DNA of 46,572 nucleotides from Gnetum montanum (taxonomy: Eukaryota; Streptophyta; Gnetopsida; Gnetales; Gnetaceae), in assembly GCA_015680685.1 (NCBI GenBank), contig MNCI01005348.1, forward strand, positions 335,746 through 382,317, read 5' to 3'. Position 1 is the first letter of the stretch. Each line of letters begins with the position of its first letter. Position numbers and translations under genes: made by a program. Of this stretch, positions 33,615 through 44,900 are shown one piece after another. The notes beneath the pieces were generated by a model. It was not told the DNA's origin. It searched no databases and was given only the letters and a program-made list of their open reading frames with translations.

Positions 33615-33619
33615 CTTAC

Positions 33620-34640
33620 AATAGAATAAATTCCAATACAAAAATAAGTAGATTATGGCATCAATAAGTGATCAAAATAAAACATAAATAGGTTTTGTAT
33701 TGTGATAGAAACAATAAATGAAATGTGATGAGATACAATATAATAGTAAATTGAAGAAAGAAATAAAATAGAGAACACTTCTCATAAATTAAGTAGACAT
33801 TGCTAAATATAAGGCTAGTATAATTGAAATTGAACATAAGTAAAAAGATATCAATTCCCATTAAGAGTGTACAAACAATAGTCAAAATAATATAGGAATA
33901 ACACCCTTCACACACCTAGTGATTAGGAAAATAATAAAGCAAAAGATCAAAACAAATTAGCTCTAAATTGAGATATACATTTTATCCACAATGTAAACCA
34001 CTATCAACATAAGCTTTCCCACATATATATCTAAAGGTACACCTCCTTCAACAAGTATTTGTACTTAATCTTTTAGTCTACAAGAAGCTATTGATAGAGA
34101 TCCCAGTTGGAGTAGAGGTCAATATTAATTACTTTTTCTAGATCCATGAAAATCAAAATTGGTTCAAAAAATAACTCAAATAAGGTAGTGCTAAGTAGGG
34201 AATGAAAATTTTTATTTTGCAAAGAAATCAGCTAGTATGAAATTGTAGTATAGATAAAAGATAGAAGAAGGAATTAACAAGCTTTAGAACATAAAATCCT
34301 ATGGCTTCAGGAGGACCCTATTCTTCCTCTCTAGTTCCATGATGTCAAATATCCCTATTCCACCAATAGATTTTTCCTTTCAAAGTTTAGCATCTCCTAA
34401 TATTTTCATTTTTCACTATTGTTGCAACAATAGCTACTTTCAAGGAACAATAATGATTCAAATTATTGGGCTTATTTTATTATGTAATATTCCATGGCTT
34501 TAGAGTAAAAGCTCAATATACTCATGTAGCATGTTTGAGTTAGATGAAGCATGCCACATTAAGCAAGAGATATTCGCATTCAACATTCATAAGAATCCTA
34601 GGATATTCAAATTAGTTGTACCATGTTAGTTGATGGGCTT
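33620..34640. other. Nothing recognised
   Basis: AT-rich sequence. A minus-strand open stretch (33915-33661) is hydrophobic and low-complexity; I do not consider it a gene. Confidence 0.4.
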
Positions 34641-34779
34641 TTAGAAATGAAAAAAACATTGCTTTTGGCTCTACCATGTCAGCCTTTAAAAAGTCAATGA
34701 ATTCGTAGAGCTTTAAAAAATTAATACTAAAAAGAAGATTTAAGTAAACCCTATCATATCAACTTTATATAGCATAGGT

Positions 34780-36615
34780 TTGCATAACCAAAAATTGATT
34801 CTACAAAATGGTTCTAAATCCAATTGATTGCAAAAATAAGGAATTCATTAAGAGTAATTGTCATGTTAGCTTATAAGGGAAGCTCATAGAACCAAAAAGT
34901 GGTTCTACAAGAAAGCTCTACTTGAATCAGATTCATAAGATTCTAATGTGACATGTAAGCTACAAAGGAGGAGCAGGTTTTGAAGAATTAGTGTTTCCAT
35001 CAAAATTGATCCCAAAATAAAAGTAAGCCCTGAAATCTTATATTGAATCTTCAACTATGTCATACTTTTATAATAGATGGGTTTGTACAATCAAAAAAAG
35101 GTTCTACAAAATGGTTATATGAGCCACATCATCATTGAAAGAAGGAACTTCAATGGAAATGTTGCTTGTAGAACAAAATTCGATTCTACCAACAAGCACA
35201 TAGGCAATTTTGCCAAGTTAGCTTCATTTAGACAAGAATATTCGTAGAGTGAAAAATTGGTTCTATAAAGAATATTTACCACATAATCTCTCCAATTAGC
35301 ATGCATTTGTAGAATCAAAATCTGGTTCTACTAAGTAAAGAAAAATGGTTTTATGAGCCATGTCATCATTTAAAGGAAAGAACAAAGAAGAGTGTTGTTT
35401 GTAGCTCTAAAATTTTTTTCTACAAGTGAGCATGTAATTGATCTTTCCACATCAACTCTTTTGTAAAAATATTTCATAGAACCAAAAAGTGGTTTGACAA
35501 AAGAATGATTAGAATAGTTATATATTCCACATTAGCTTCTTTGTAGAATAAGTTAATATAATCAAAATCTGGTTTTACAACAAGCTCACTTTTTCACTCT
35601 ACCACATCAACATTAAAAAGTTAAAAATTTTGAAGAGCCAAAAATTTCATACCTAAAATGGGTTCTTGAGATACCTTGTCATGCTAGCTTCTAAGAAGAG
35701 TAAGTTTGTCGAATCAAAGAGCCATGCAAGTTACAAACTCAATTCATGCACATGAACATTACACTTTTAATCTAGCTCAACAAGTTATAAGGAAAAAGAT
35801 TATTACACATCACATAGAACCTAAAAATGGTTCTACAAATAAGCTTCTAAATGATTCTATGAACTAGCTTCAAAATCTAGCTTTGAGAATCCTTCACCAC
35901 ATCAATATAGGTGGAGGAAAAGCTCATTTGTAGAATTGAAGAATGACTCTACAAATTAGACTCCTTTTATAACCCACATCAGCTTTGGAGAAAGAGTGTT
36001 GCACATGGAACCAAAAATTGGTTCTACAAGAGAGTGTATAAATGATTCTACCACATCATCCCCTTTATATAGTGAGCTTGCAATATTAAAATTTGGTTCT
36101 ACAAGGAGCTTTCAAAATGGCTTAACATTCCATGTCAACTCAACAAGTTCATTGACTATGAATTGATTTCAAAATGAAGCTTGAGGGAAGCCTTGTCATT
36201 TCAGCTTCTATATTGTACAGGATTGTGGAATCAAAATCAAGTTCTATGAAGATGAACTCCATTAGATTAAATAAAGCTTGTCTTTAGCCCATAAAAGATT
36301 ATAAGTTCAATTCAGGCACATGTGTGTTTTATCTTAATTTAGCCCAACATTATGAGTTGAAGGCTAAAGGATATAGCATAGCTCATAGAACTTAAATTCA
36401 ATTCTATGAAAAAGCTCAAGAACCACTCTACCATGTCAATACTAAAGGGCCTACAAAAGATAGCTACAAGTTGTTCTACATGCCATGCTCAAATTCAAAA
36501 GAAGAGACTTGTAGAATGCAAAAATAGTTGTACAAACTAATTCTACAAATTGAAAGCTTTACCATGTTAGCATAAGCATAAATAAAATTATTTTATTCAT
36601 AGAACCAACAATGGT
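34780..36615. repeat. Degenerate array of short hairpin repeats
   Basis: About 18 units at intervals of roughly 65-190 bp carry variants of TAGAACCAAAAATTGGTTCTA. The two arms are reverse complements; in the idealised unit they are 12 bp (TTGTAGAACCAA and TTGGTTCTACAA) with a 3-base loop. Good copies are at 34887-34907, 35310-35330, 35815-35835 and 36008-36024. Between hairpins a second word recurs, (t)ctaccacatcaac or catgtcagctt, so the repeat unit is longer than the hairpin. No coding frame runs through it. It lies between LTR C and LTR D of the gag-protease LTR family. Confidence 0.75.
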
Positions 36616-36659
36616 TTCACAAATTAGGCTCTATTCACATGCCACATTATCCTTATCAT

Positions 36660-37980
36660 TAAAAAAATGATGATAGAAGTTGAATAAATGAAATGATTTA
36701 AGACACTAGAATTAGCCTATCGAAAAGCAAGTAAATTGAGGGATGAACCTCTCAGTATTAATGAATAGACTTGAAACAAATTTAAAAATATGTTGCATAA
36801 GGTAGAGCTCACCCTAAAAACCCCTTGATGATTTTTTTTCTAGACATTTATCAAAGAAGCTACTTTGATACTTAGGCTTTAAAATTTTTCATGAATTTTG
36901 TAACAAGCTAGAAAGGAATAGTTACTAGAATAATGAATGAAATTGCCAAGAAGAAGTTGGAATTGGAATAAGTTTATTCTATTGCAGGAACATCATTAAT
37001 AAAGCTAACTAATTGCATAACCAAATCAGGTTTGGAAGAAATAAGCATTAAATAGGTCATTAAAGAATCTTAATAACACTAAACCATATTCAATGAATTA
37101 AGCTATTAAGGTTTTTCTCAATCATGGAAATTTATCTCAACGATTATTAATTGAAGGGCTCTAAATTCAGAGAATGAGAAAAAATTTACCAAGAAACTAA
37201 GCAACTATTCAACAACATTCAATTATATGAAGAGAACATGCAGGATATGAAGCTTTAATTTTTATAACTACTGTAACTACTAGTGGCTATTATATAAAGC
37301 CTAGAGCTAAAGCTTAAAGGGGCATCTAGGCCTTGTCTAAAGAGGGAAGTGCTTGGAGAGGGGAATTTAGAAGAAAGATTATAAAGACTGTTTCATATAA
37401 GAGAAAAAAGTGTTTGTGTTGTATTTCATCAAAAAAAAATTATTTCACAATGTTCACTTCATTGATCATGGTATTTATGAAAATGTGGGTTTTATGTAAT
37501 GGTCAATGTGTGTTTCTCATTTTGATTTAAAGTCTAGCAATATTTTTACATATCATAGGCCAAGTTAAACACACTTTCATGGTAATGGTGATAAAAGTGT
37601 TTTGTTATTAAATAGCTTTGTAGTGTAATTCTATAATAGAACTTAGGTAGCTATAACTTATGCAAGAGTTTTAAAGTGTAATTAGCATTCAGTACATATT
37701 TCCATGAAAGTATTGAAATTATCTATTAAGCTATATTTATATAAACTAGTTTTGATGTTTTAATTTTAATGTTATATTTTTATTATTTGAAAGAATAAAT
37801 ATATAGTATATAACTCTTTAGTCATATGGTTTTTTAATTAGTCATATTAAAAGTTTAAACTATAGTTTTGAATTCTCACTTAACATTATAAGCTCATAAG
37901 TTATGTTAAATAAATTCAATTGATTATTAACTCCAAAATGATTTCATATCTTAGCATAAGTTAATTGCATCAAACTATTG
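36660..37980. other. Nothing recognised
   Basis: AT-rich DNA between the hairpin array and LTR D. The 65-codon plus-strand frame at 37333-37530 has no recognisable features. Confidence 0.4.
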
Positions 37981-38963
37981 TGATGAGTGGCAGGTACCCC
38001 TTATGCCCAACCATAAGAATCACAAGCATTTATGCACAATTTGATCAAATTCCATGGGTGGAACTAGTTGTGGTATCTAGATTATTAAGCATTAATCACA
38101 CGATGTTGTCTTCTCACTTGAACTAGTGGTAACTTTGTCACATATGGTTTAGTCCAAAGTGAGGCATATGATAATTGATGTTGTTTGGACTTTAATACTC
38201 CTAGTTGTGAACATCATGAAAGTTAAGAATAACAATCTAAATCTAAGTAATGATGGTAATGTAAATCTACTCTAGTCTATAGCGATGAGCATCCAATTTT
38301 GGCTTACTATACATGTCTTAGGCTTATGTAAACATTACTGGGATCACCAAGCATTATGCTACTAGGAGAACCAAGCAATAACACTACTGAGATTACCAAA
38401 CAAATATACTTAAATGCTTAAAACTAGTCATACTCATTTCACTTTACTAATGAACAAGTAACGTAAAACACTTGGAAATGTAAATGATTATCTAAAAATA
38501 AACAAAAACTATGCTAAGTAAAATAGTAAAAACTAAGTGGAGGCTGTAATGATGAAAAGCAATCTCAATCTTTATTTCAAAACATGAACTATGCCCAACT
38601 ACACTTCACTCAAATAAAGATTGTGTACAATTGCTCAACACCATACTATGGGCATTCCCTCTATTGTTAAAACTACGAAAACAAACTGAAAGACTCTACC
38701 TAAGGATGGAATAAAAATTATTTGAATCGTGGCCCCAAGTGCTATATTTATAGGTAGGCATACATCTTGCAATATTGGATATGCGATATCAAAGCTATGA
38801 CATCAGATATGCGATATCGTAGTTGATCAAAAATTACTGTTTAGTAAAACACATGCAACGTAGCATCTACAACATAGCAACCAACTAAGATGCACTAATT
38901 GGGATGCTACAACATAGATGTGATGTAGCATCTATGATATCTTAACCAACTGATGATTCATCA
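37981..38963 (-). repeat. LTR D, fourth member of the LTR family
   Basis: It begins TGATGAGTGGCAGGTACCCC at 37981 and ends TTCATCA at 38963, with internal similarity to LTR C (actagttgtggtatctaga and gtttagtccaaagtgag). TATA box on the minus strand: 38752-38745. Flanks are tattg and ccttg (3 of 5 identical), so the target duplication is decayed. No primer site follows it. The U3 is expanded and holds GATATC at 38785, 38813 and 38936 and a 9-bp inverted repeat, GATGCTACA...TGTAGCATC (38903-38932). Confidence 0.8.
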
Positions 38964-39857
38964 CCTTGTATTATAAATAATATGATTAATGAAGTGTAAT
39001 ATTTAAATACATCATTTAGAATGATGGCATCATGTTCCTTTGTTAGGTTGAAAATGATCACATTTGAGGTTGGGTGTAGGTAGTGAAAAAATTAATTTAT
39101 GGTATCTCTAAAGTTGTCCATTTTTTTAGTATTTAATTATAGATAGGTTATATATCTTTGTGGCAAGATGATGGTTATTTGAATAGTTAATTAGTGATAG
39201 TTGTTTGACCACAAAATTTACCTGCATTCTCACTCATGGATTACATCCATGATTAAAATGTTACAATTTATATGATTTTTTAGAGGATATTTAGTTTTAT
39301 TTTCTTTATTTTTATGATGGTAAATTGTTAAGATATGCTAAAGAATACTTGCAAGTCCTAGAATGTTCATTGATAATTTTATTTTTAATGCAACATAGCT
39401 TCAATAGGCTATTTGTCTATTAAATTTTTCCTTTATAGTGGTTGCTATTATTGAAGTTCTATACAATCATGAATGGGGTAAAAGTTACAAGGAATAGCAA
39501 AAGGCATCTTCCAAAATACTAAAATACTAAATACTAGAGGAATAGTAAATGGGTGATGAAATTATAATACGAAGTACTAAAATTGGCTTGTTAAGAAATG
39601 CATTAGTAGTTAAAAATGATGTTTCCAAAAACATTCACCCTAACAAGAACAGCATTATAGAAAACCTTAATGATGGTATGATGTTGTGCACTTTCTATAT
39701 GTTACTGATTTCTTTTCTTGTTCTTCAAGCTTCTCTTTAATGTCGTTATTGTAAATGTTTAACAGATTTTCATGAAATGCCAATACCTAAAGTAGCTAGA
39801 TGATTATTTATTTCTATTGAACATAATAAATAACAACTGATCCATGGGAAGAAGTAG
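38964..39857. other. Mostly nothing; one short plus-strand frame
   Basis: AT-rich sequence. A 63-codon frame at 39549-39740 (MGDEIIIRSTKIGLLRNALV) lies just upstream of the Ulp1-like pseudogene on the same strand and could be a remnant of its N-terminal part, but I have no motif to support this. Confidence 0.3.
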
Positions 39858-40945
39858 TTGAATAAAGAAACAAGTAAACTTGATGTTGTTGTTGCATATG
39901 TTTTAGTTAGAAATTTAAATTTTCTATTTTATGCTCACCTTATTGTCCAATTATACATGTCAAGATATCATGGTTATATGTTGTATGATTTATTATTAAA
40001 TTTTACCTTTGTAGTTGATGCCTATGTAGATTGCAAAACACCAATTGATCAATGTGGAACAAGTGACAAACTAATGCATTTGCTTGTCTCTCATAGTAAA
40101 GAGCTTGTGACGAAATTCTATGCCCCATATATTGACATAAGATTTTCTTTCAAGAGTGTATATCAAGATGGACTAAAACAATGGCTTGATGATAACATCA
40201 TAAATATGTACATCATGCACTTAGCAACTTCAGAAGTTAATACATTCTTGTGAAGAATATTAGAATCCAAAATATTTTATCTTCAATATTATATTTCAAT
40301 ACTATGTGAAGTTCTTGGAGAGCAAGATACATGTGTCTCACAAGAATTAGTTAAGACAAGCATGTTCTAAATGTTGAAAGTGGTAAATTGGTTTAGGAAA
40401 AAGTTGATGATTTCCTTGTAGAAGTAGATTTTGTAAAAGAGTTGAAACATAAAACTTGTTGGTATGAGTTTTATAATCCAAAAACTCATTGTTTTATCAT
40501 TCCTAAAACACTAGTGGACATTGGGCTCTTATTATCATTGACATACTTGAAAACAAAATATTAGTGTATGATTTCTTACCTCCTTCATAACAGGTTACTA
40601 TTGTTAGAAAATTGATGCTGAATTTTATTGACTATTTATCTGAATAGGATTTTTTATGCTCTCAGGGTATAATGGAACTCAAGGAAAAGAGAAAGAAGAT
40701 ATTTACAAAATGAAATGTAATTGTTGTAAAAGGCATTCCTAGACAAGAAAATGAATATGATTATGCCATGTAAACATTAATGTATATGCATCACTTGGTA
40801 TTAAGCAAAGACTTAAATTTCACTCCAGATTCTGTTTCAATGTATAGGAAAATCATGATATAGGAAATCCTAAGTTCTCTAGTAGTTGATCAAGTTTGGA
40901 AAAACATGTGTCTACAACATATGCTAAATGATAAATGAAATGAGC
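39858..40945 (+). pseudogene. Ulp1/SENP-like (C48) cysteine protease, decayed
   Basis: Ulp1-type enzymes cleave SUMO or related tags. The first part is open (39858-40253) and ends in GLKQWLDDNIINMYIMHLAT, the family's W-L-x-D-x-x-I-N-x-Y helix. After a broken stretch (ELKHKTCWYEFYNPKTHCFI) the catalytic core runs in one frame from 40519: HWALIIIDILENK with the catalytic His, VYDFLPPS with the Asp (40570), and then RQENEYDYAM with the Gln. The catalytic Cys of the expected Q-x-x-x-x-D-C-G is Tyr (TAT, 40762-40764). Stops in this frame replace probable Gln or Trp codons. C-terminal wording LMYMHHLVLSK also fits. Such genes are often carried by plant Mutator-like and CACTA transposons; no terminal inverted repeats were found here. 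Confidence 0.75.
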
Positions 40946-40949
40946 ATGG

Positions 40950-42850
40950 TCCATTTGTATTTTTTTATGTAACTAAAACTAATAACAGCATTCATGCATA
41001 AGGTATTCCACCATATTAATGCTATTGGATTGTAATGCATTTCTTTTATAATTTTGTAAATGAATTTGTGTTGTAACTAGGTTGTAATAAATCTCTTTTG
41101 TAATTTTGTAAAGGAATATGTAATATATAGCCAATAACCTTTTGTATCTATGTCACATGTTTCATATTGTATATACATTTAATTCTTACTTGATCATCCT
41201 TATTACATTTATGTATGGCTCAAAATTTTTACTTTCCAAGGGGAAAAATTTTGATTATTTTCTCTAATAAGTATTTTTCCTTCATTCAAAGAAGACGGTA
41301 ATTATTTAATTAGAATAGTTATTTGTAGTAAAACCATAATATAAATACTCCATGTTGAGTTTTATTATAGGATAGAATAATACATTATACAACTTTTTAG
41401 TAAGTATAATGGTTACAATTTTAAATTATGCTAATCATGCAATGCAATGCTAGTTGCCTCTTAATCATAGCTACATAGTGTAAGTAACTATGAATCATAC
41501 TACCTTGCAATTCACAATTTGGTAACCTTCAATGATAGGTTGTGGTGACATGTGTCTTGCAGTACATCACATTGTTTTCAAGAATGCAAGGAAATATGTC
41601 CTACATGTCCTTGCACTGTCAAATTTCACAATATGAGAATATGCTACTTACATTAAACCAACACTATTTGATCCTATGTGTGAACATGAGGAATGCATGT
41701 CATCATACTCTAGCTTGTAAGAGAATGCAATTCGCACTCAACTAGCATTCCTCTATGCACTGCAACTCATAGTTTGATCACATGATTATTTGACCTTCTA
41801 TTGATCAGATAGTGAAAAACTTGTGACTCACAATTCATTTGCACTATTATTTGGCCTTCTCTAGTTCATATTGTAACTAGCATGTGAGTCATAGTCATAG
41901 TTTTCTCACACTCTTTTTTTTCCTTCTCTAATTCAAATTGTGATCCGAATGTAAGTCCTAATTTTCTCATATTGTGGTTTTCCAGATTATTGTTTTCAAG
42001 ACTGTGAGGAGCATGTAGCTTGCATATCCAAATAACTTTTTTCTTGCAATGATGTGCGAGATGCACTATAATGTAGTTCCATAGAAAACAAAGAAGTTAG
42101 AGTTGTAGGCAATGAAAATGAATGAATCCAAAAGCCTCCAATCAAAAGGGAATTTAAATGATTGAAAAAATATTCAACATCATCTAAGAAATAGGAATGG
42201 ATTCATAATTCTATCAGCACTTGCAAAATATAAAAAGAAATAAGAAAGTCAACTTTTATTACTACTACAACCTTTAGAATAAGAGTTTTTTAATGTGTTT
42301 AATGGTAGATTGAAAGACCTTCATAGTATGACATTTATTCAACATCAAATTAACTTCATACCAAGAGCAACCATATCCAATGAGAGCATCTATCAGATGA
42401 TTCTGCATTACAAGAAGGAGCTTCAAAGATAACTTAATGAATTACTTTTAAATGATTTCATTAATGAGTCAATATTTCCTTATGCAATAGTAAGAATTTT
42501 AGTTTCTAAGAAATATGCCTATGCAAATGTGGATGTACATTGATTCTAGGTTTCTTAATAGGATAACAATCAAGTGTCATTTTCATATTTATATGGTGCA
42601 TATTCTAAGAATTTCATGAAAATTAAAATGAGAATATGTAACATAAATGAAAAAGTAAATAAGATCAACAAGATTTAACACAAAATGTATGAAACTATTC
42701 ATAATATTCATTTTAAACAAAGTGCCACTTAGAAACATTGTACATACAAAAATGTCATCAAAAAGGCAATTCAAAGTCAACTATAACTCTATTCATAGAT
42801 GTAATGATCTTGCCAAATCCTACTAGATGGATTTCTTTCACTAGATTTTT
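40950..42850. other. Nothing recognised
   Basis: AT-rich sequence. Near 41040-41120 two close copies of tcttttataattttgtaaa-like words occur, perhaps a decayed 3' end. Between 41440 and 42070 words such as cacaatatgag and gaatgcaatt recur loosely. No gene or defined repeat is supported. Confidence 0.35.
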
Positions 42851-42854
42851 AGCA

Positions 42855-43430
42855 TCACTCCTTAAAGTTTATCTCTATGACATTATCATCAACCTTAATG
42901 ACTAGATGCTCATCCATTCTAGCTGTTTTTTATGGTTCTACCTTTTGGTCATGGACTTGAGTGGTCATGCCCACCAATTCGAAGTCAAAAATATCCTCCA
43001 TCTCCCCTAAACTAGAGGATCCTTGTAATGCCTGCAACTATTCAAATGAGTGTTTCATTATTTTTTGAACATTCATGGCAATGAGGGTAAGTATCCTCTC
43101 CACTTGTCCAAAACACTAATGCATGTTTGACTCCATAACATCTATGCATGTGATCAACTTGGCCTCCATTGCCTCTAAGTAGGCAAAAATGACTGCTCTA
43201 TCTTCAAACTATTGTTGTTGCTAGTCAAGATGGATACAAAAAATCTATGTCTATTTGTGTGACCATAATACTCATCCCAACTAGCCTTTCTATCATCTCT
43301 TAGGATACATGGGTCTAGAAGCTAGATGAGCTCTTTAAGTCATAGAAATCATATTCCAAATGAGGCAACTGATTCTCATCAAACACTTTCACTTCTTTGT
43401 CATCAACTTCGAATGCTGGGATTTAGCAAT
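42855..43430 (-). pseudogene. Decayed unidentified frame following a leader
   Basis: The minus strand keeps one frame over most of its length with few stops: AVIFAYLEAMEAKLITCIDV, then MESNMH(stop)CFGQVERILTLI, AMNVQKIMKHSFE, LQALQGSSSLGEMEDIFDFE and MDEHLVIKVDDNVIEINF. An upstream part in another frame reads VFDENQLPHLEYDFYDLKSS. Helical, charged and possibly coiled coil. It sits downstream of the conserved leader at 43799-43860, so it may be the N-terminal gag region of a gypsy element, but I do not recognise it. Confidence 0.35.
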
Positions 43431-43798
43431 GTCTAAAATTAGAAAACATAACTTAATGAAAAGGAACTATTGATGCATCTCTACTGAGGATCTCCATCCT
43501 CTTTAGTATAATGTGAGAATAGTTTAATAAACAAAATCCTTCTAAATCTAGCAAGACCATCAAGGTAGGAACCAAAAGTATGTAATTTATAGTAGGTAAT
43601 TAAATTATAGTAGGAACCAAAAGTTTCTTAGACTCTGCAAGGGGAATGATATGAGTTTGAGCTCCTTTCGTTGTCACTCCTCTCATGTTATTCTCTACTA
43701 AGAATACTAATATTCCTTATGCTCTTTAGTAGTATATGTTGATGCATAAAATTTTGACGCACCAACACCAGGAAAGAAAACTCATTTTAGGAGACTAT

Positions 43799-43860
43799 TT
43801 CCTAGGGCGGCTCCCGCATGGGTACAGAAACCCAAGAATAGTCTCAGCTAGAGAGGGCCA
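43799..43860 (-). repeat. Conserved leader segment, copy 2
   Basis: Minus strand ctagctgagactattc, gggtttctgtaccc, gggagccgccctag, matching 32484-32545 over about 60 bp. The better-preserved CG dinucleotides suggest this copy is younger or less decayed. Confidence 0.55.
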
Positions 43861-43864
43861 TGTG

Positions 43865-44900
43865 GACTTTTGCAAATAATAAAATAAAAAAAAAGAAATT
43901 TGGAATTTAAATTAAATAATTATCATGAATACAATAAGTAATAATAAAATTAAATTTTTCCCTGGTCCTGTTGCTACTTCCATTGTGCCACTAGTCCATT
44001 ATAGATGTTGTCGTAGTTAACAATGCTCGTAGTTGTCAAGAATAGGGAGAGAGAAGAGGCTGAACCTGCATCACTGAGAGAGAGAGGCATGCTACTACCA
44101 TCCATTGTCATAGACTATCTACCTCCTTGTTTGTTGTGTGCACCTGCATGTGGCTAGAAGAGAAGACTGCCCATCGTAGCCCTAAAGAAGAGGGAAAAGC
44201 GAAACTTCCACCTGCAAGTTTCCTAGTTGTTGATTCTCCTAGGCCCGACTAGGATTTGATATTTCCCTATTAGAGGGGAAGAGAAATAAAATTCAAGTTC
44301 CTTATAGCTTCGGACCATCTCCAGCTATTGTTCCCTGGAGGCAGAAGGAGGTGGAAAGCCTACTGCTACCCACAGAGAGAGAGGAGCCTCCTATTGTTAC
44401 TAAGAGGACTGCCAAAGATCTGATTTCGAGTCACTAGCTCCTACCTTGGACCCTCCTCGAAGATCAACCAAAAGCTTGTAAAATAAAAGAAAATAAAGAA
44501 GGAAAACACTACCTTTGGAGAGGAAGCTGCCCCTCAAGATTGATAGCAAGAGGCCACTCCACCACCTCCGCCGCCCCCAAAAAAAAATTCACACTACCTC
44601 TATCACTATTTATAATTGTTGTAACTAGCCGTAATGGCACCCACATTTTTCCACCTCACCATAACCTCCAAAACATCCACCACTAATGACCACAACCATC
44701 ACCATGAATGGCCACCACCCACATAACCATACCCATGTTCTTGCCTATTGATTCATTTGTCTACCAATAATGTTCACCACGTTCTACTTGTAACGTGTGC
44801 CATGTCCAGCACCATCATAAATGCATGTAATGTGCACGAAGTAATTATTGCCACATGTTCTATATAACCACTACCATCATCCTACCAATACAAATACATT
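43865..44900 (-). promoter_or_regulatory. Putative LTR promoter and leader, unusually G+C-rich
   Basis: A minus-strand TATA box (TATAAATA, 44614-44607) is followed by a G-rich tract (plus-strand cctccgccgcccccaaaa, 44564-44581) and about 600 bp clearly richer in G+C than the rest of the window, ending at the conserved leader. This fits U3-R-U5 of a gypsy element, although LTR ends and a second LTR were not found. A remnant of a captured host 5' exon is an alternative. Confidence 0.35.

Noticed and set aside
33661-33915. Minus-strand hydrophobic frame resembling a membrane protein
   Set aside because: The Phe/Leu/Tyr richness follows from T-rich composition; no start context or conserved motif.
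34780-36615. CRISPR-like array
   Set aside because: Spacing is irregular, repeats are degenerate, and the setting is a plant retrotransposon region.
32788-38963. LTR C and LTR D as the two LTRs of one element with the hairpin array as its interior
   Set aside because: Neither has a primer site or polypurine tract next to it, and LTR C has its own complete target duplication, so two independent solo LTRs fit better. The alternative is not fully excluded.
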